Shown here in pieces: positions 25,121 to 33,151 of a stretch of DNA of 34,123 nucleotides. The translations under genes and the position numbers were made by a program. Below the pieces are notes generated by a model, which was not told where the DNA came from, made no database searches, and saw only the letters and a list, made by a program, of their open reading frames with translations. Position 1 is the stretch's first letter; the number at the start of each line of letters is the position of its first letter. The DNA is taken from the NCBI GenBank assembly GCA_944325145.1, contig CALYDL010000021.1, positions 1 through 34,123 on the forward strand, in the 5' to 3' direction. The stretch is from Candidatus Gastranaerophilales bacterium. GTDB lineage: Bacteria > Cyanobacteriota > Vampirovibrionia > Gastranaerophilales > Gastranaerophilaceae.

Positions 25121-26374
25121 ATGTCACTACATCAAACACTAGCACAAAAAATAATTTCAGCTCATACAGATAAAAATGTTACCCCCGGGGAACTTGTTAT
25201 AGCACGTGTTGATGTAGCTGCAGTGCAAGATGGGACCGGGCCTTTAACCATTCAAGAATTTAAAAAATTAGGAAAAGAAAAACTTGCAAACCCGAAAAGA
25301 ACCATTTTATTTATTGACCACGCAGCGCCTTCTCCAAGAAAAGAATTATCAAACACTCACTCAACAATAAGAGAATTTGCAAAAGAATATGGCGCAGTAT
25401 TATCTGATATAGGTGAAGGTGTTTGCCACCAAAGGTTAATTGAAAGTTTTGTTAACCCGAATGAAATTTTAGTCGGTGCAGATTCTCACACTTGTACCTC
25501 TGGTGCTTTGGGCGCATTTGCAACAGGCATGGGCTCAACCGATATTGCAGTAGCTTTTGCACTTGGTAAAACTTGGCTAAAAGTTCCATCATCTTATAAA
25601 ATTGTTGTAACCGGTAAATTCAAAGAAAATGTTACAAGTAAAGATTTAATGCTTCATTTAATAGGAATGATTGGGGCAGACGGCGCAACATATAAAGCTT
25701 TAGAATTTACAGGCGAAACCATTCACAATATGGAAATGAATGAAAGGTTTACACTCGCTAATATGGCTGTTGAAGCAGGCGCTAAATGCGGCCTTTTTGA
25801 AACAGATGAAAAAACAAAAGCATACTTAAAAGAAAAAGGCAGAGAAGATAAATTTGTTGAATTGAAAATTGACCCAATGGCAGAATATGAAAGAATAATT
25901 GAAATTAAAGCAGAAGACATTGTGCCAACTGTTTCATGCCCCCATACGGTTGATAACACAAAAGCTGCCCGTGAATTAAACAATGTTAAAGTTAATCAAG
26001 TGTTTATTGGCACTTGCACAAACGGCAGAATTGAAGATTTAAGAATAGCTGCTAAGGTTTTAAAAGGCAGAAAAAAAGCAGATGATGTAAGGTTAATTAT
26101 TGTTCCTGCATCTCCTACCATCTACAAACAAGCTGTTCAAGAAGGCTTGCTTGAAATCTTTATTGATGCAGGCGCATCATTCCTTCCCGCAGGCTGCGGC
26201 CCTTGCGTTGGTGTTCATGGCGGCATTTTAGGCGATGGTGAAGTTTGCCTTGCAACTCAAAACAGAAACTTTAACGGCAGAATGGGCAACACAAAAGGCT
26301 TTATTTACCTTTCAAGCCCTTATGTTGCAGCGGTAAGTGCCGTTAATGGCTATATCAGCGATGAATTAAAATAA
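25121..26374 (+). CDS. leuC: 3-isopropylmalate dehydratase large subunit
   Basis: A 417-residue aconitase-family protein of the short LeuC type. HQTLAQKIISAH opens it. DSHTCTSGALGAFATGMGSTD is followed by the 4Fe-4S ligands Cys299 (IGTCTNGR), Cys359 and Cys362 (GCGPCVG). NRNFNGRMG is the signature near the C-terminus. It isomerises 2- to 3-isopropylmalate in leucine synthesis together with LeuD. No leuD or leuB is next to it, which is unusual because leuCD are usually paired; the small subunit must be elsewhere. A homoaconitase-like substrate cannot be excluded for this subfamily. GGAGA lies before the ATG. Confidence 0.9.
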   Translation: MSLHQTLAQKIISAHTDKNVTPGELVIARVDVAAVQDGTGPLTIQEFKKLGKEKLANPKRTILFIDHAAPSPRKELSNTHSTIREFAKEYGAVLSDIGEGVCHQRLIESFVNPNEILVGADSHTCTSGALGAFATGMGSTDIAVAFALGKTWLKVPSSYKIVVTGKFKENVTSKDLMLHLIGMIGADGATYKALEFTGETIHNMEMNERFTLANMAVEAGAKCGLFETDEKTKAYLKEKGREDKFVELKIDPMAEYERIIEIKAEDIVPTVSCPHTVDNTKAARELNNVKVNQVFIGTCTNGRIEDLRIAAKVLKGRKKADDVRLIIVPASPTIYKQAVQEGLLEIFIDAGASFLPAGCGPCVGVHGGILGDGEVCLATQNRNFNGRMGNTKGFIYLSSPYVAAVSAVNGYISDELK

Positions 26375-26393
26375 AATTTTCTTCCCTTCTTTA

Positions 26394-26422
26394 TAGTCAA
26401 ATTAAAAATTTTAGTTTATTAT
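26394..26422 (+). promoter_or_regulatory. Possible promoter for the TolC-type gene
   Basis: TAGTCA (26394-26399), 17-nt spacer, TATTAT (26417-26422), about 27 nt before the TTG start. The -35 matches the consensus at only 4 of 6 positions. Confidence 0.4.
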
Positions 26423-26448
26423 AAAAGAAGTTATCGGAAGCAGAAATT

Positions 26449-27744
26449 TTGAAAAAGGTTTTAATTCTATTATTTATTTTACTTTTAGCGCCCTCTTCTT
26501 TTGCAATTCAAGAAGAGAGAAAAATCAGCCTTAAAGATGCAATTGAACTTGCAATAAGAACTAACCCGCAAATGGAACTTGCAAGGTTGGATGTTGACAT
26601 TGCAAGAAATAAAATTTTTGAAGCAAACAGGCTTCAAAACCCTTCAATTCATACATTTCAAAATATTCCAAAAGCAGGGGTCGGCAACCCGCAGCAGGTT
26701 GGTGTTGATTATACAATAGAGCTTTTTAAAAGAGGCAAAAGAAAAGAAACCGCAAAAACTTATTCATTAGCTGTTTCAGACCATCAAAAATTTCTTGAAT
26801 ACGGCCTTATTGCAGAAGTTAAAAAATCTTATGTAAATTTATTGGTTAAAAAATCAAAATACAAAGTTTTAAAAGAACAAGAACAACTCGCAAAAGAACT
26901 TTATGAAAACATAAAACAAGAAGTTGAAAAAGGCAATTTGCCAAAAACCGAAGAAATTCAAGCAAAAATTGCCGTGAATAAATCTATAATGCTAACTAAC
27001 GTTGCAAGAACAGAAACAATCACGGCGCAAAATTATTTTAACTCTGTTCTAAACACATCTGACATCAACTTAGACACAAAAGAAGATTTTTTACCTGATA
27101 ACTATTCATCTCTTATGGCAATTTCACCAAATGAAAAAACGCCCGACCTAAAAGAAATAAAAGAATATGCGCTAAATAACAGATACGACCTTTTAATGGC
27201 GCAAAAAGAAGCGGAAGCTGCCAAAAAGAATTTAGAAGCTACCAAAAATTTAAGAATACCCGATGTTGAACTAACAGGTGGATATGCCTATCAAACAAAA
27301 GGAATGTCAGGCGACGGGCAATTCCAATCGGGGGGCTATGTTGGCGCAAGATTAGTTAACATTCCAATTTTATATAATTTTAAGCCCGAAATAGACAATG
27401 CAAAGATTGAAATTCAAAAGGCAGAGTTAAAATATGAAGACGCAAAAATAGACGCCATAAGGAATATAACAGACGCTTACGAAAAATTTGTGATAGCAAG
27501 AGAAAACCTTAACTATTACAACAAAGAAATTTTAACAAATTCAAGAGAATTAATGGAAGCTTCCAAAAAAAGTTTGAGTAACAAAGAAATTGACTTTACA
27601 ACATTTTTGGTTTCCAAAAAATTGTATCTTGAACTTACCCTTGGTTATCAAGATGCACTTGGTGAATATTATTCAAGCTATGCGGATTTATTAAAAGAAA
27701 TTAATTCAGATTCCATTTACTTAACAAAAACGGAAACTCTTTAA
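26449..27744 (+). CDS. TolC-family outer-membrane efflux protein
   Basis: A 431-residue protein with a signal peptide (MKKVLILLFILLLAPSSFA) and two long helical hairpin repeats. The first holds ISLKDAIELAIRTNPQMELARLDVDIARN and the second EIKEYALNNRYDLLMAQKEAEAAKKNLEATKN with LRIPDVELTGGY. This is the TolC/CusC fold, a trimeric channel across outer membrane and periplasm. No membrane-fusion or inner-membrane pump genes are next to it. It starts with TTG 26449, with GGAAG 8 nt upstream. Confidence 0.9.
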   Translation: MKKVLILLFILLLAPSSFAIQEERKISLKDAIELAIRTNPQMELARLDVDIARNKIFEANRLQNPSIHTFQNIPKAGVGNPQQVGVDYTIELFKRGKRKETAKTYSLAVSDHQKFLEYGLIAEVKKSYVNLLVKKSKYKVLKEQEQLAKELYENIKQEVEKGNLPKTEEIQAKIAVNKSIMLTNVARTETITAQNYFNSVLNTSDINLDTKEDFLPDNYSSLMAISPNEKTPDLKEIKEYALNNRYDLLMAQKEAEAAKKNLEATKNLRIPDVELTGGYAYQTKGMSGDGQFQSGGYVGARLVNIPILYNFKPEIDNAKIEIQKAELKYEDAKIDAIRNITDAYEKFVIARENLNYYNKEILTNSRELMEASKKSLSNKEIDFTTFLVSKKLYLELTLGYQDALGEYYSSYADLLKEINSDSIYLTKTETL

Positions 27745-27777
27745 TTTTTATAATTTCGACACCAATAAAAAAGAAAA

Positions 27778-27803
27778 GGCGCTTAAAATTGCCTTTAAGC
27801 GCC
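27778..27803 (-). terminator. Rho-independent terminator
   Basis: GGCGCTTAAA/TTTAAGCGCC, a perfect 10-bp stem with a 6-base loop. On the minus strand a U-rich run follows. It lies 8 nt beyond the stop of the Cys-rich mini-protein; on plus the tail is poor. Confidence 0.82.
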
Positions 27804-27811
27804 AATATCAT

Positions 27812-28033
27812 TTATTCTTCCTGTAAAATTTGTTGTATTTCAACATCCGGTTTGCCTAAAACTCTGACTAATTCAAGAACAGAAGCTTTCATTTGGCATT
27901 TTTGAGATGATTTGTTGAAAAAATCTGTATAGAAACAGCCTTCGCAATTGCAGCCTCTTTTATAACATTCAATAGCAGTTGTTGTCCATCTTCTAACCGC
28001 AACCGCACGTCCAAAATCTCTACTTTTAAGCAC
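27812..28033 (-). CDS. Small cysteine-rich protein
   Basis: A 73-residue protein with a basic N-terminus (SRDFGRAVAVRRWTTTA) and then a tight cluster, Cys23-x4-Cys28-x-Cys30-x2-Cys33, plus Cys46. This probably binds zinc or an iron-sulfur cluster. A C-terminal helix (SVLELVRVLGKPDVEIQQIL) looks like a small interaction or DNA-binding helix. I know no named family. It has its own promoter, a GTG start with GGGGAG at proper spacing and its own terminator, all signs of a real, separately regulated gene; a small regulator is a reasonable guess. Confidence 0.7.
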   Translation of the reverse strand: MLKSRDFGRAVAVRRWTTTAIECYKRGCNCEGCFYTDFFNKSSQKCQMKASVLELVRVLGKPDVEIQQILQEE

Positions 28034-28113
28034 TTACTTTTACTCCCCGATACTTACGCAAAATTTCACTGCCTGATAAGCTCTTTTCGCTTGCAGCAGT
28101 TGAATTTAATACT

Positions 28114-28141
28114 ATTATAACTTTTAAGAGGCAATATACAA
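28114..28141 (-). promoter_or_regulatory. Promoter of the Cys-rich mini-protein
   Basis: On the minus strand: TTGTAT (28141-28136), 16-nt spacer, TATAAT (28119-28114). It predicts a leader of about 75 nt before GTG 28033. I see no known riboswitch in that leader. Confidence 0.55.
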
Positions 28142-28231
28142 GTGTATTTTCGCCAATTATTAACATCATGTAACAAAGTTGCATACCCTTATAAGGCGGT
28201 CATATCAGGGTTTTAGACTATCTGAAGTCAG

Positions 28232-28294
28232 CCCATGGCATGGGTTTCGCATGTTTTGTTCATGGTAAACCCATGTGTAGTGCATGATTTCATG
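28232..28294. promoter_or_regulatory. CATG-rich phased region, possible regulator-binding array
   Basis: Seven CATG tetramers lie within 61 bp, at 28234, 28239, 28250, 28261, 28272, 28283 and 28291. Five of them (28239-28283) are exactly 11 bp apart while the sequence between them is not conserved. CCCATG-G-CATGGG is a palindrome (28232-28244), and CATGGGTTT (28239-28247) is inverted as AAACCCATG (28267-28275). The region lies about 100 bp upstream of the 28393 gene in the 359-bp gap 28034-28392. The rest of that gap holds only the promoters listed. Confidence 0.5.
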
Positions 28295-28345
28295 GTTTTA
28301 AAAAATGCCGTTTTTGGTAAAGAATTGTAAATATTGACAAAATTT

Positions 28346-28385
28346 CCATGCCTTCTTGGCATGGAATAGTAAAAATCATTATAAT
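28346..28385 (+). promoter_or_regulatory. Promoter with hairpin operator, placed for a leaderless mRNA
   Basis: TTGGCA (28356-28361), 18-nt spacer, TATAAT (28380-28385), then 7 nt to ATG 28393. The -35 box lies inside the perfect inverted repeat CCATGCC-TTCTT-GGCATGG (28346-28364), which contains two more CATG tetramers, so a CATG-binding regulator could block the polymerase. Confidence 0.58.
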
Positions 28386-28392
28386 ATTTATT

Positions 28393-28977
28393 ATGCTGAT
28401 TGATTGCGACCATAATTTAATAGCCGCTTGGCGCTCCATTGAAGATATTATGCCCTATCCGCAATATAAATCGGGCGCAAAAGAAGGGGATAAACCGGTT
28501 TATCAAGATGACATTGAAGCAAGTTCAAACCCAACTTTAACCTTGGAATTTGACATTTTAAACAAATGGGGGTATGGCTTAAAAAGGGGGTATTATGAAA
28601 TTATGGCAGACCCTGATTTTTCTTATTTAATGTTTGTTCAATCAAATGAAATTAAGGCAAAAGTTCCCGTTATTAAAAGAGAAGTTATAAATGAATACGG
28701 CACAGATTATGAATGGGGAGATGAAAAAGATAAATCAATGCCAAATTCAGCTTCAAGGTCTTTGGATTACGGCGTTATGATTGCATCTAAAAAAACTTAT
28801 AAACCAATTTATACAGACAAAGAATTAAAAAGAAGAAAAAAGAAATATCAAAAAGGAAAAGACCCTTCAACTTATTTTCATTCAGCTGTAAAACTTGAAT
28901 ATGACAAAGAGCTTGAAGCTTATAAAATTATTTGGGAAAAATATAATACAAGGCTTATCGGCATTATGAAAATTTAA
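28393..28977 (+). CDS. Hypothetical protein
   Basis: A 194-residue protein with no recognised domain. It has Trp/Tyr-rich segments (AAWRSIEDIMPYPQYKSG, LNKWGYGLKRGYYEIM), an acidic ADPDF turn, a basic stretch (KELKRRKKKYQKGKDP) and KLEYDKELEAYKIIWEKYN near the C-terminus. There is no signal peptide. The frame is open back to ATG 28348, but that codon lies upstream of the -10 box and within the promoter palindrome. ATG 28393, 7 nt after the -10 box, is therefore the better start and gives a leaderless message. Confidence 0.55.
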   Translation: MLIDCDHNLIAAWRSIEDIMPYPQYKSGAKEGDKPVYQDDIEASSNPTLTLEFDILNKWGYGLKRGYYEIMADPDFSYLMFVQSNEIKAKVPVIKREVINEYGTDYEWGDEKDKSMPNSASRSLDYGVMIASKKTYKPIYTDKELKRRKKKYQKGKDPSTYFHSAVKLEYDKELEAYKIIWEKYNTRLIGIMKI

Positions 28978-29066
28978 TTTGCCGATTAAGGTTAATCAAC
29001 AGGGCGGTTTATATAAGTTGAAATAGAATTATAATTTTCATATCATACATTAAGGAGAAATTTTTT

Positions 29067-29471
29067 ATGAAAAATAAAATTATAATTCTTTTGGTTTTCA
29101 TTGTTCCTTTAGCAACATTTTTTATTTTGCAAAACATAACAAAAGACAATTCTGCAATTGCAAATAATACAATGCAGCAAGAAACCATGATGAAAGGAAA
29201 ACTTTTAAAATTTTCATCCCCAATGTGTTCTGAATGCAAAAAAGTAAAAGAAGCCGTTGATAAAGTTTTTGGCAATTATAAAGAAGCGGTTTTATTAGAA
29301 GAAATTAATGTTTCAGAAAACAGCGACAAAACAAACGGAATGATTGAAACCTACAAAATAACAGTTGTTCCCACCATTGTTTTTATTGATAAAAATGGCG
29401 CCGTTATAAACAAAATTGAAGGCTTGGCAGATGAAATTACAATTAAAGAAAATTTGGATAAGATAAAATAA
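29067..29471 (+). CDS. Membrane-anchored thioredoxin-like protein
   Basis: A 134-residue protein with an N-terminal membrane anchor (residues 4-22) and a thioredoxin fold. The active site is FSSPMCSECKKVKEAVDKV (Cys54-x-x-Cys57), and the cis-Pro is in VVPTIVFIDKNG. The CSEC site is unusual against CGPC. It is probably a periplasm-facing disulfide reductase. The ccdA stop/start overlap (TAATG) shows coupling; CcdA would pass electrons from the cytoplasm to it. AAGGAG precedes ATG. Confidence 0.88.
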   Translation: MKNKIIILLVFIVPLATFFILQNITKDNSAIANNTMQQETMMKGKLLKFSSPMCSECKKVKEAVDKVFGNYKEAVLLEEINVSENSDKTNGMIETYKITVVPTIVFIDKNGAVINKIEGLADEITIKENLDKIK

Positions 29472-30190
29472 TGAACGAACTTTTATTAAACTTCACATCC
29501 GAACTCAACAAAGGTAATTTTTCATATCTTTTATTGTTGGCATCATTCTTAGGGGGCGTTTTAGCTTCCATCAGCCCTTGCACCCTTGGAATTTTGCCAA
29601 TTGTGGTAGGCTATGTTGGCGGCATTGATAAAGACAAAAACCACATCCACACAACTATAAGGCTTTTATTTTTTGTGCTTGGCTTAAGTGCCATTTTAAC
29701 CGTTGTCGGCATTTTTTGCGCCTTAACAGGCAAAGTTTTTATGGCGTTTGGCGGCAGCTATTGGGTTATTTTTATGGCTTCATTAATTATGGTGATGGGG
29801 CTTAGTTTAATTGGTGCGGTTGAAATTCCGCCTTTAAATTTCATTAAACAAATGCCAAAATCAAAAGGGGCGAGTTTGGTTTTTTACCCGTTTTTATTGG
29901 GGGTCTTATTTGCGCTGGCTGCCACCCCCTGTTCAACTCCAATTTTAGCTTCCATTATGGGCTTTGCAACATTATCAAAAGATATAACTTATTCTGCAAT
30001 TTTACTTTTCCTTTTTTCTCTGGGCCAAGGCTTAATCATAATTTTAACGGGAGTTTTCACATCTTTTATAAAAAATATAAAAGGAGTTAATAAATATAGT
30101 TCAATTTTAATGAAATTATGCGGGGTTTTGCTCATAATATCTTCAATTTTAATTTTCTACAAAGTTTTTTCACCCTTTTTAAATTTTTAA
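29471..30190 (+). CDS. ccdA: CcdA/DsbD-type transmembrane electron transporter
   Basis: A 239-residue protein with six membrane helices. The two redox cysteines sit in the family positions: Cys37 in GVLASISPCTLGILPIVVGY and a second Cys in FALAATPCSTPILASIMGF. CcdA carries reducing equivalents from cytoplasmic thioredoxin across the membrane to a thioredoxin-like partner, here the gene overlapping it by 1 nt. No cytochrome c maturation genes are nearby, so the pair may serve general extracytoplasmic disulfide reduction. Confidence 0.92.
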   Translation: MNELLLNFTSELNKGNFSYLLLLASFLGGVLASISPCTLGILPIVVGYVGGIDKDKNHIHTTIRLLFFVLGLSAILTVVGIFCALTGKVFMAFGGSYWVIFMASLIMVMGLSLIGAVEIPPLNFIKQMPKSKGASLVFYPFLLGVLFALAATPCSTPILASIMGFATLSKDITYSAILLFLFSLGQGLIIILTGVFTSFIKNIKGVNKYSSILMKLCGVLLIISSILIFYKVFSPFLNF

Positions 30191-30270
30191 GAATTGTTAA
30201 CATTAAATTTCTTTTTTGTCATGAAATTTTCTTATTTTGTTTTTAATGATATAAGAAGGAAGGATTTTGT

Positions 30271-30942
30271 ATGGAAATCGGTAATAGAACATTTGAAACT
30301 CCAAAAATGGAAGTTCACCAAGGTTTAATAGCAGGAGCAGGCGTGGGCACATCTATTGGCGCAGCAAAAGTTTTAGCGCCCCAATTAAAAGATAGTTTTT
30401 CAAAATCTATTCGAGCTCAAAAAGACACCGTAAGCCAATTTAAAGATTCAGGCAAAACTATTGATGATTATATTGCATCATTTAAGAAAAAAATTGATAT
30501 AATTGCAAACCCCGGCAGCGTTCAAAAAACAATGAACAGCATACAAGAAAAAGGCGTTGAAGAAAAATTAAACAAATTCAAAGCGGCATATAGCGATGTT
30601 GTTGAAGGCGGCACAAAAAAAGCTTATAAAGATTTAGAAAAAACACAAAAACTTATTGAATCGGGCAAACCTTCAAAATTAGCCGCAATAAAAAGTTCGG
30701 TTGCTGAATTTGCAGAAAAAGCAAAAGGTAAATATAATTCACTTTCAGCAAACGTTAAAGAAGGCTTAAAATCTACAAAAGGGGTTAAAGGCAAATTCAA
30801 AGCGATTAAAGATGCAGTTATTAAATTTGCAAACGAAACTCCTTCTGTTAAAAAAGCAGGTAAATTGGCACTTGCAGGTGCTCTAATCGGCACAGGTGCC
30901 GCCTTAATCGGCAAGGCTGTTTCAAGTGGTGAGGAAGAATAA
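30271..30942 (+). CDS. Hypothetical helical protein with hydrophobic glycine-rich ends
   Basis: A 223-residue Lys-rich, helical protein. A Gly/Ala-rich segment near the N-terminus (GLIAGAGVGTSIGAA, residues 19-33) and another at the C-terminus (LALAGALIGTGAALIGKAV, about 199-217) could insert in a membrane. Between them is a long amphipathic helical region. AAGGAAGGA precedes ATG. I do not recognise a family. The gene stands alone and is followed by a strong terminator. Confidence 0.55.
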   Translation: MEIGNRTFETPKMEVHQGLIAGAGVGTSIGAAKVLAPQLKDSFSKSIRAQKDTVSQFKDSGKTIDDYIASFKKKIDIIANPGSVQKTMNSIQEKGVEEKLNKFKAAYSDVVEGGTKKAYKDLEKTQKLIESGKPSKLAAIKSSVAEFAEKAKGKYNSLSANVKEGLKSTKGVKGKFKAIKDAVIKFANETPSVKKAGKLALAGALIGTGAALIGKAVSSGEEE

Positions 30943-30973
30943 AAAATCTTTCAATTATCCATAAGTTTCAAAA

Positions 30974-31010
30974 AAACCGCTTCTTATTAACTGAAGCGGT
31001 TTCTTTTTTA
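30974..31010. terminator. Bidirectional rho-independent terminator
   Basis: AAACCGCTTC (30974-30983) and GAAGCGGTTT (30993-31002) form a perfect 10-bp stem with a 9-base loop and T-rich tails on both strands. It lies between the convergent 30271 and 31026 genes. Confidence 0.88.
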
Positions 31011-31025
31011 TTCTGTTATTTATTT

Positions 31026-32405
31026 TTATCTTGAAGCCATTGCCCTTGCGCAATGAACACCTGATGCTGAAGCTTGCATTAAGCCCCTTGTAACACCGGC
31101 GCCGTCGCCAATTGCAAAAAGGTTTTTAATTTCTGTTGATTCAAGTTCATTTGTTAACCTTGGGCGAGCCGAATAGAATTTAACTTCTACACCGTATAAA
31201 AGAGTGTATCTTGAAGCAACACCGGGGGCAATTTTATCAAGCGCATAAAGCATTTCTATTATGCTCAATAATTGCCTATATGGTAAAACCAAACTAAGGT
31301 CGCCAGGGGTTGCACATTCTAAGGTTGGTTGAATTATGCTTTCTTTAATTCTATTTGGGGTTGACCTTTTACCATCCAAAAGGTCGCCAAACCTTTGAAC
31401 TAAAACACCGCCTGATAACATATTTGCCAAGCTTGCAACGTGTTGACCATAGGTAATTGGTTCATTAAAGGGTTCTGTGAATTTTTTTGAAACCAAAAGT
31501 GCAAAGTTTGTGTTTTGGGTTTTTTTGTCTGCATCAGCGTAGCTGTGGCCGTTTACTGTTTGAATGCCGTTGTAGTTTTCAGAAACAACTTCGCCGTTTG
31601 GGTTCATGCAGAATGTTCTAACTTCATCTCCAAAAGTTGGGGAATAATAAATTAATTTTGATTCGTAAAGGCGGCTTGTAATGGGTTCCATAACAGCAGC
31701 AGGGAGTTCAACCCTAACGCCCACGTCAACTGCATTATTTACAACATTTACGCCGTTTTTAATTAATTCTTTAGAGAACCAATCTGCGCCTTCTCTGCCG
31801 GGGGCTACAACAACATAATTTGCTTCTATTGTTTCGCCATTATTTAATGTAATTCCTTTAATGGTGCCGTTTTCAACATTTAGGCTTTCAACGGTTTTAT
31901 TGTTTATAATTTCAATTTTATCTTGAAGATAATCTTGCATATGTTTTAGGACATGAAGGCTTCTTTCTGTTCCTAAGTGCCTAACAGGCGAATGAACGAG
32001 TTTTAATTCAGCCAATGTTGCAGCACGTTCTATATCTAAAAATTTGCTTTTATCTCTGCCATATACAACATCTGTTGCGCCGTGTTCCAAATAAACATCA
32101 TCGCAATATTGAATTAAGTTTTCAACATCTTTATAGTTTATGTAATCAACCAAATGGCCGCCAACATCAGGGGTTAGAGTTAATTTACCGTCTGAAAATG
32201 CACCTGCGCCGCCCCAACCGCAAAGTAGACCGCAGGGTTTGCATTGCGGGCAATTTTTGTGGCCGTTTCTTAATAAACAAGCTCTTTTTTCAATTCTTGC
32301 GCCTTTTTCAATTAAAACAACTTTCCAATCCGGTTTTAATTTAACAATTTCAAGAGCGGTGAAAATGCCGGCAGGGCCTGCACCAATGATTGCTACATTA
32401 TACAT
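31026..32405 (-). CDS. FAD-dependent oxidoreductase (COG2509-like)
   Basis: A 459-residue flavoprotein. VAIIGAGPAGIFTALEIV (GxGxxG at 8-13) binds FAD at the N-terminus. A Cys-rich loop, KNCPQCKPCGLLCGWGGAGAFSDGKL, is typical of this family of uncharacterised FAD-dependent dehydrogenases. VVVAPGREGADWF is the second dinucleotide motif and LFAIGDGAGVTRGLMQASASG the C-terminal FAD site. The substrate is unknown. It is convergent with 30271 and divergent from clpP. GAGG precedes the ATG on the minus strand. Confidence 0.85.
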   Translation of the reverse strand: MYNVAIIGAGPAGIFTALEIVKLKPDWKVVLIEKGARIEKRACLLRNGHKNCPQCKPCGLLCGWGGAGAFSDGKLTLTPDVGGHLVDYINYKDVENLIQYCDDVYLEHGATDVVYGRDKSKFLDIERAATLAELKLVHSPVRHLGTERSLHVLKHMQDYLQDKIEIINNKTVESLNVENGTIKGITLNNGETIEANYVVVAPGREGADWFSKELIKNGVNVVNNAVDVGVRVELPAAVMEPITSRLYESKLIYYSPTFGDEVRTFCMNPNGEVVSENYNGIQTVNGHSYADADKKTQNTNFALLVSKKFTEPFNEPITYGQHVASLANMLSGGVLVQRFGDLLDGKRSTPNRIKESIIQPTLECATPGDLSLVLPYRQLLSIIEMLYALDKIAPGVASRYTLLYGVEVKFYSARPRLTNELESTEIKNLFAIGDGAGVTRGLMQASASGVHCARAMASR

Positions 32406-32490
32406 AATTTAACCTCATACTTTTTTGTTCATCCAAACCAAATAAGTTTAATACGAACAAAAATTTTTTTAAATAATTTGGCGTATTTTT

Positions 32491-32520
32491 TTACAAATAA
32501 TTAAGATTTTTTGGTATAAT
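32491..32520 (+). promoter_or_regulatory. clpP promoter with extended -10
   Basis: TTACAA (32491-32496), 18-nt spacer, and TGGTATAAT ending at 32520, a perfect extended -10 (TG-N-TATAAT). GGAG at 32531-32534 then serves ATG 32543, so this gene is normally led. Confidence 0.62.
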
Positions 32521-32542
32521 CGAGTGAAATGGAGTTTAGATT

Positions 32543-33151
32543 ATGAACGAATATAAAATTTTAGATTATGTGCCCACCGTTGTTGAAAATTCATCTCGCG
32601 GCGAAAGAGCATTTGATATTTTTTCAAGATTATTAAGAGAAAGAATTATATTTTTGGGTTCTGAAATAGATGATGATGTTGCAAATTCAATTGTAGCGCA
32701 GCTTCTTTTATTGGATTCAGAAAACCCCGATAAAGACATTATGCTTTATATTAATTCCCCAGGCGGCGTTATAACGGCAGGCATGGCAATTTATGACACA
32801 ATGAAGCTTATAAAAGCTGATGTTTCAACAATTTGCTTGGGCGATGCCGCTTCAATGGGTGCTTTTTTGCTATCTGCAGGCACAAAAGGCAAACGTTTAG
32901 CCCTTCCAAACGCAAGAATTATGATTCACCAACCATTAGGCGGCGCTAAGGGGCAGGCAACAGACATTGAAATTGAAGCAAAAGAAATTTTAAGAATGAA
33001 AACAATGTTATCAACTTTAATGGCAGAACACACAGGCCAAACTGTTGAGAGAATTAAACAAGACACAGAACGTGATAATTTCATGACCGCTCAACAAGCC
33101 CTTGAATATGGCCTAATAGATAAAGTTGTTGAAAAAGCGGATTTTGCGTAG
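32543..33151 (+). CDS. clpP: ATP-dependent Clp protease proteolytic subunit
   Basis: A 202-residue serine protease that forms the tetradecameric chamber. The catalytic triad is Ser104 ([10 protein letters not shown]), His129 ([13 protein letters not shown]) and Asp178 ([12 protein letters not shown]). [17 protein letters not shown] and [15 protein letters not shown] are standard. No clpX follows. The last codons (GCG GAT TTT GCG) and the TAG stop are shared with the repeat array downstream: the stop lies in the GTAG that opens every repeat core, so the array appears to have supplied the gene's end. Confidence 0.95.
   Translation: MNEYKILDYVPTVVENSSRGERAFDIFSRLLRERIIFLGSEIDDDVANSIVAQLLLLDSENPDKDIMLYINSPGGVITAGMAIYDTMKLIKADVSTICLGDAASMGAFLLSAGTKGKRLALPNARIMIHQPLGGAKGQATDIEIEAKEILRMKTMLSTLMAEHTGQTVERIKQDTERDNFMTAQQALEYGLIDKVVEKADFA

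Noticed and set aside
28234-28294. CATG array as a CRISPR
   Set aside because: The conserved unit is only 4 bp and the interval 11 bp, far too short for repeats and spacers, and no cas gene is in the window.
28228-28413. 61-codon open frame on the minus strand
   Set aside because: It lies antisense over the CATG array and the promoter of 28393. Its composition follows from the CATG spacing and no ribosome site is present.
28348-28977. Longer version of the hypothetical protein starting at ATG 28348
   Set aside because: That codon lies upstream of the -10 box and inside the promoter palindrome. ATG 28393 agrees with the predicted transcript start.
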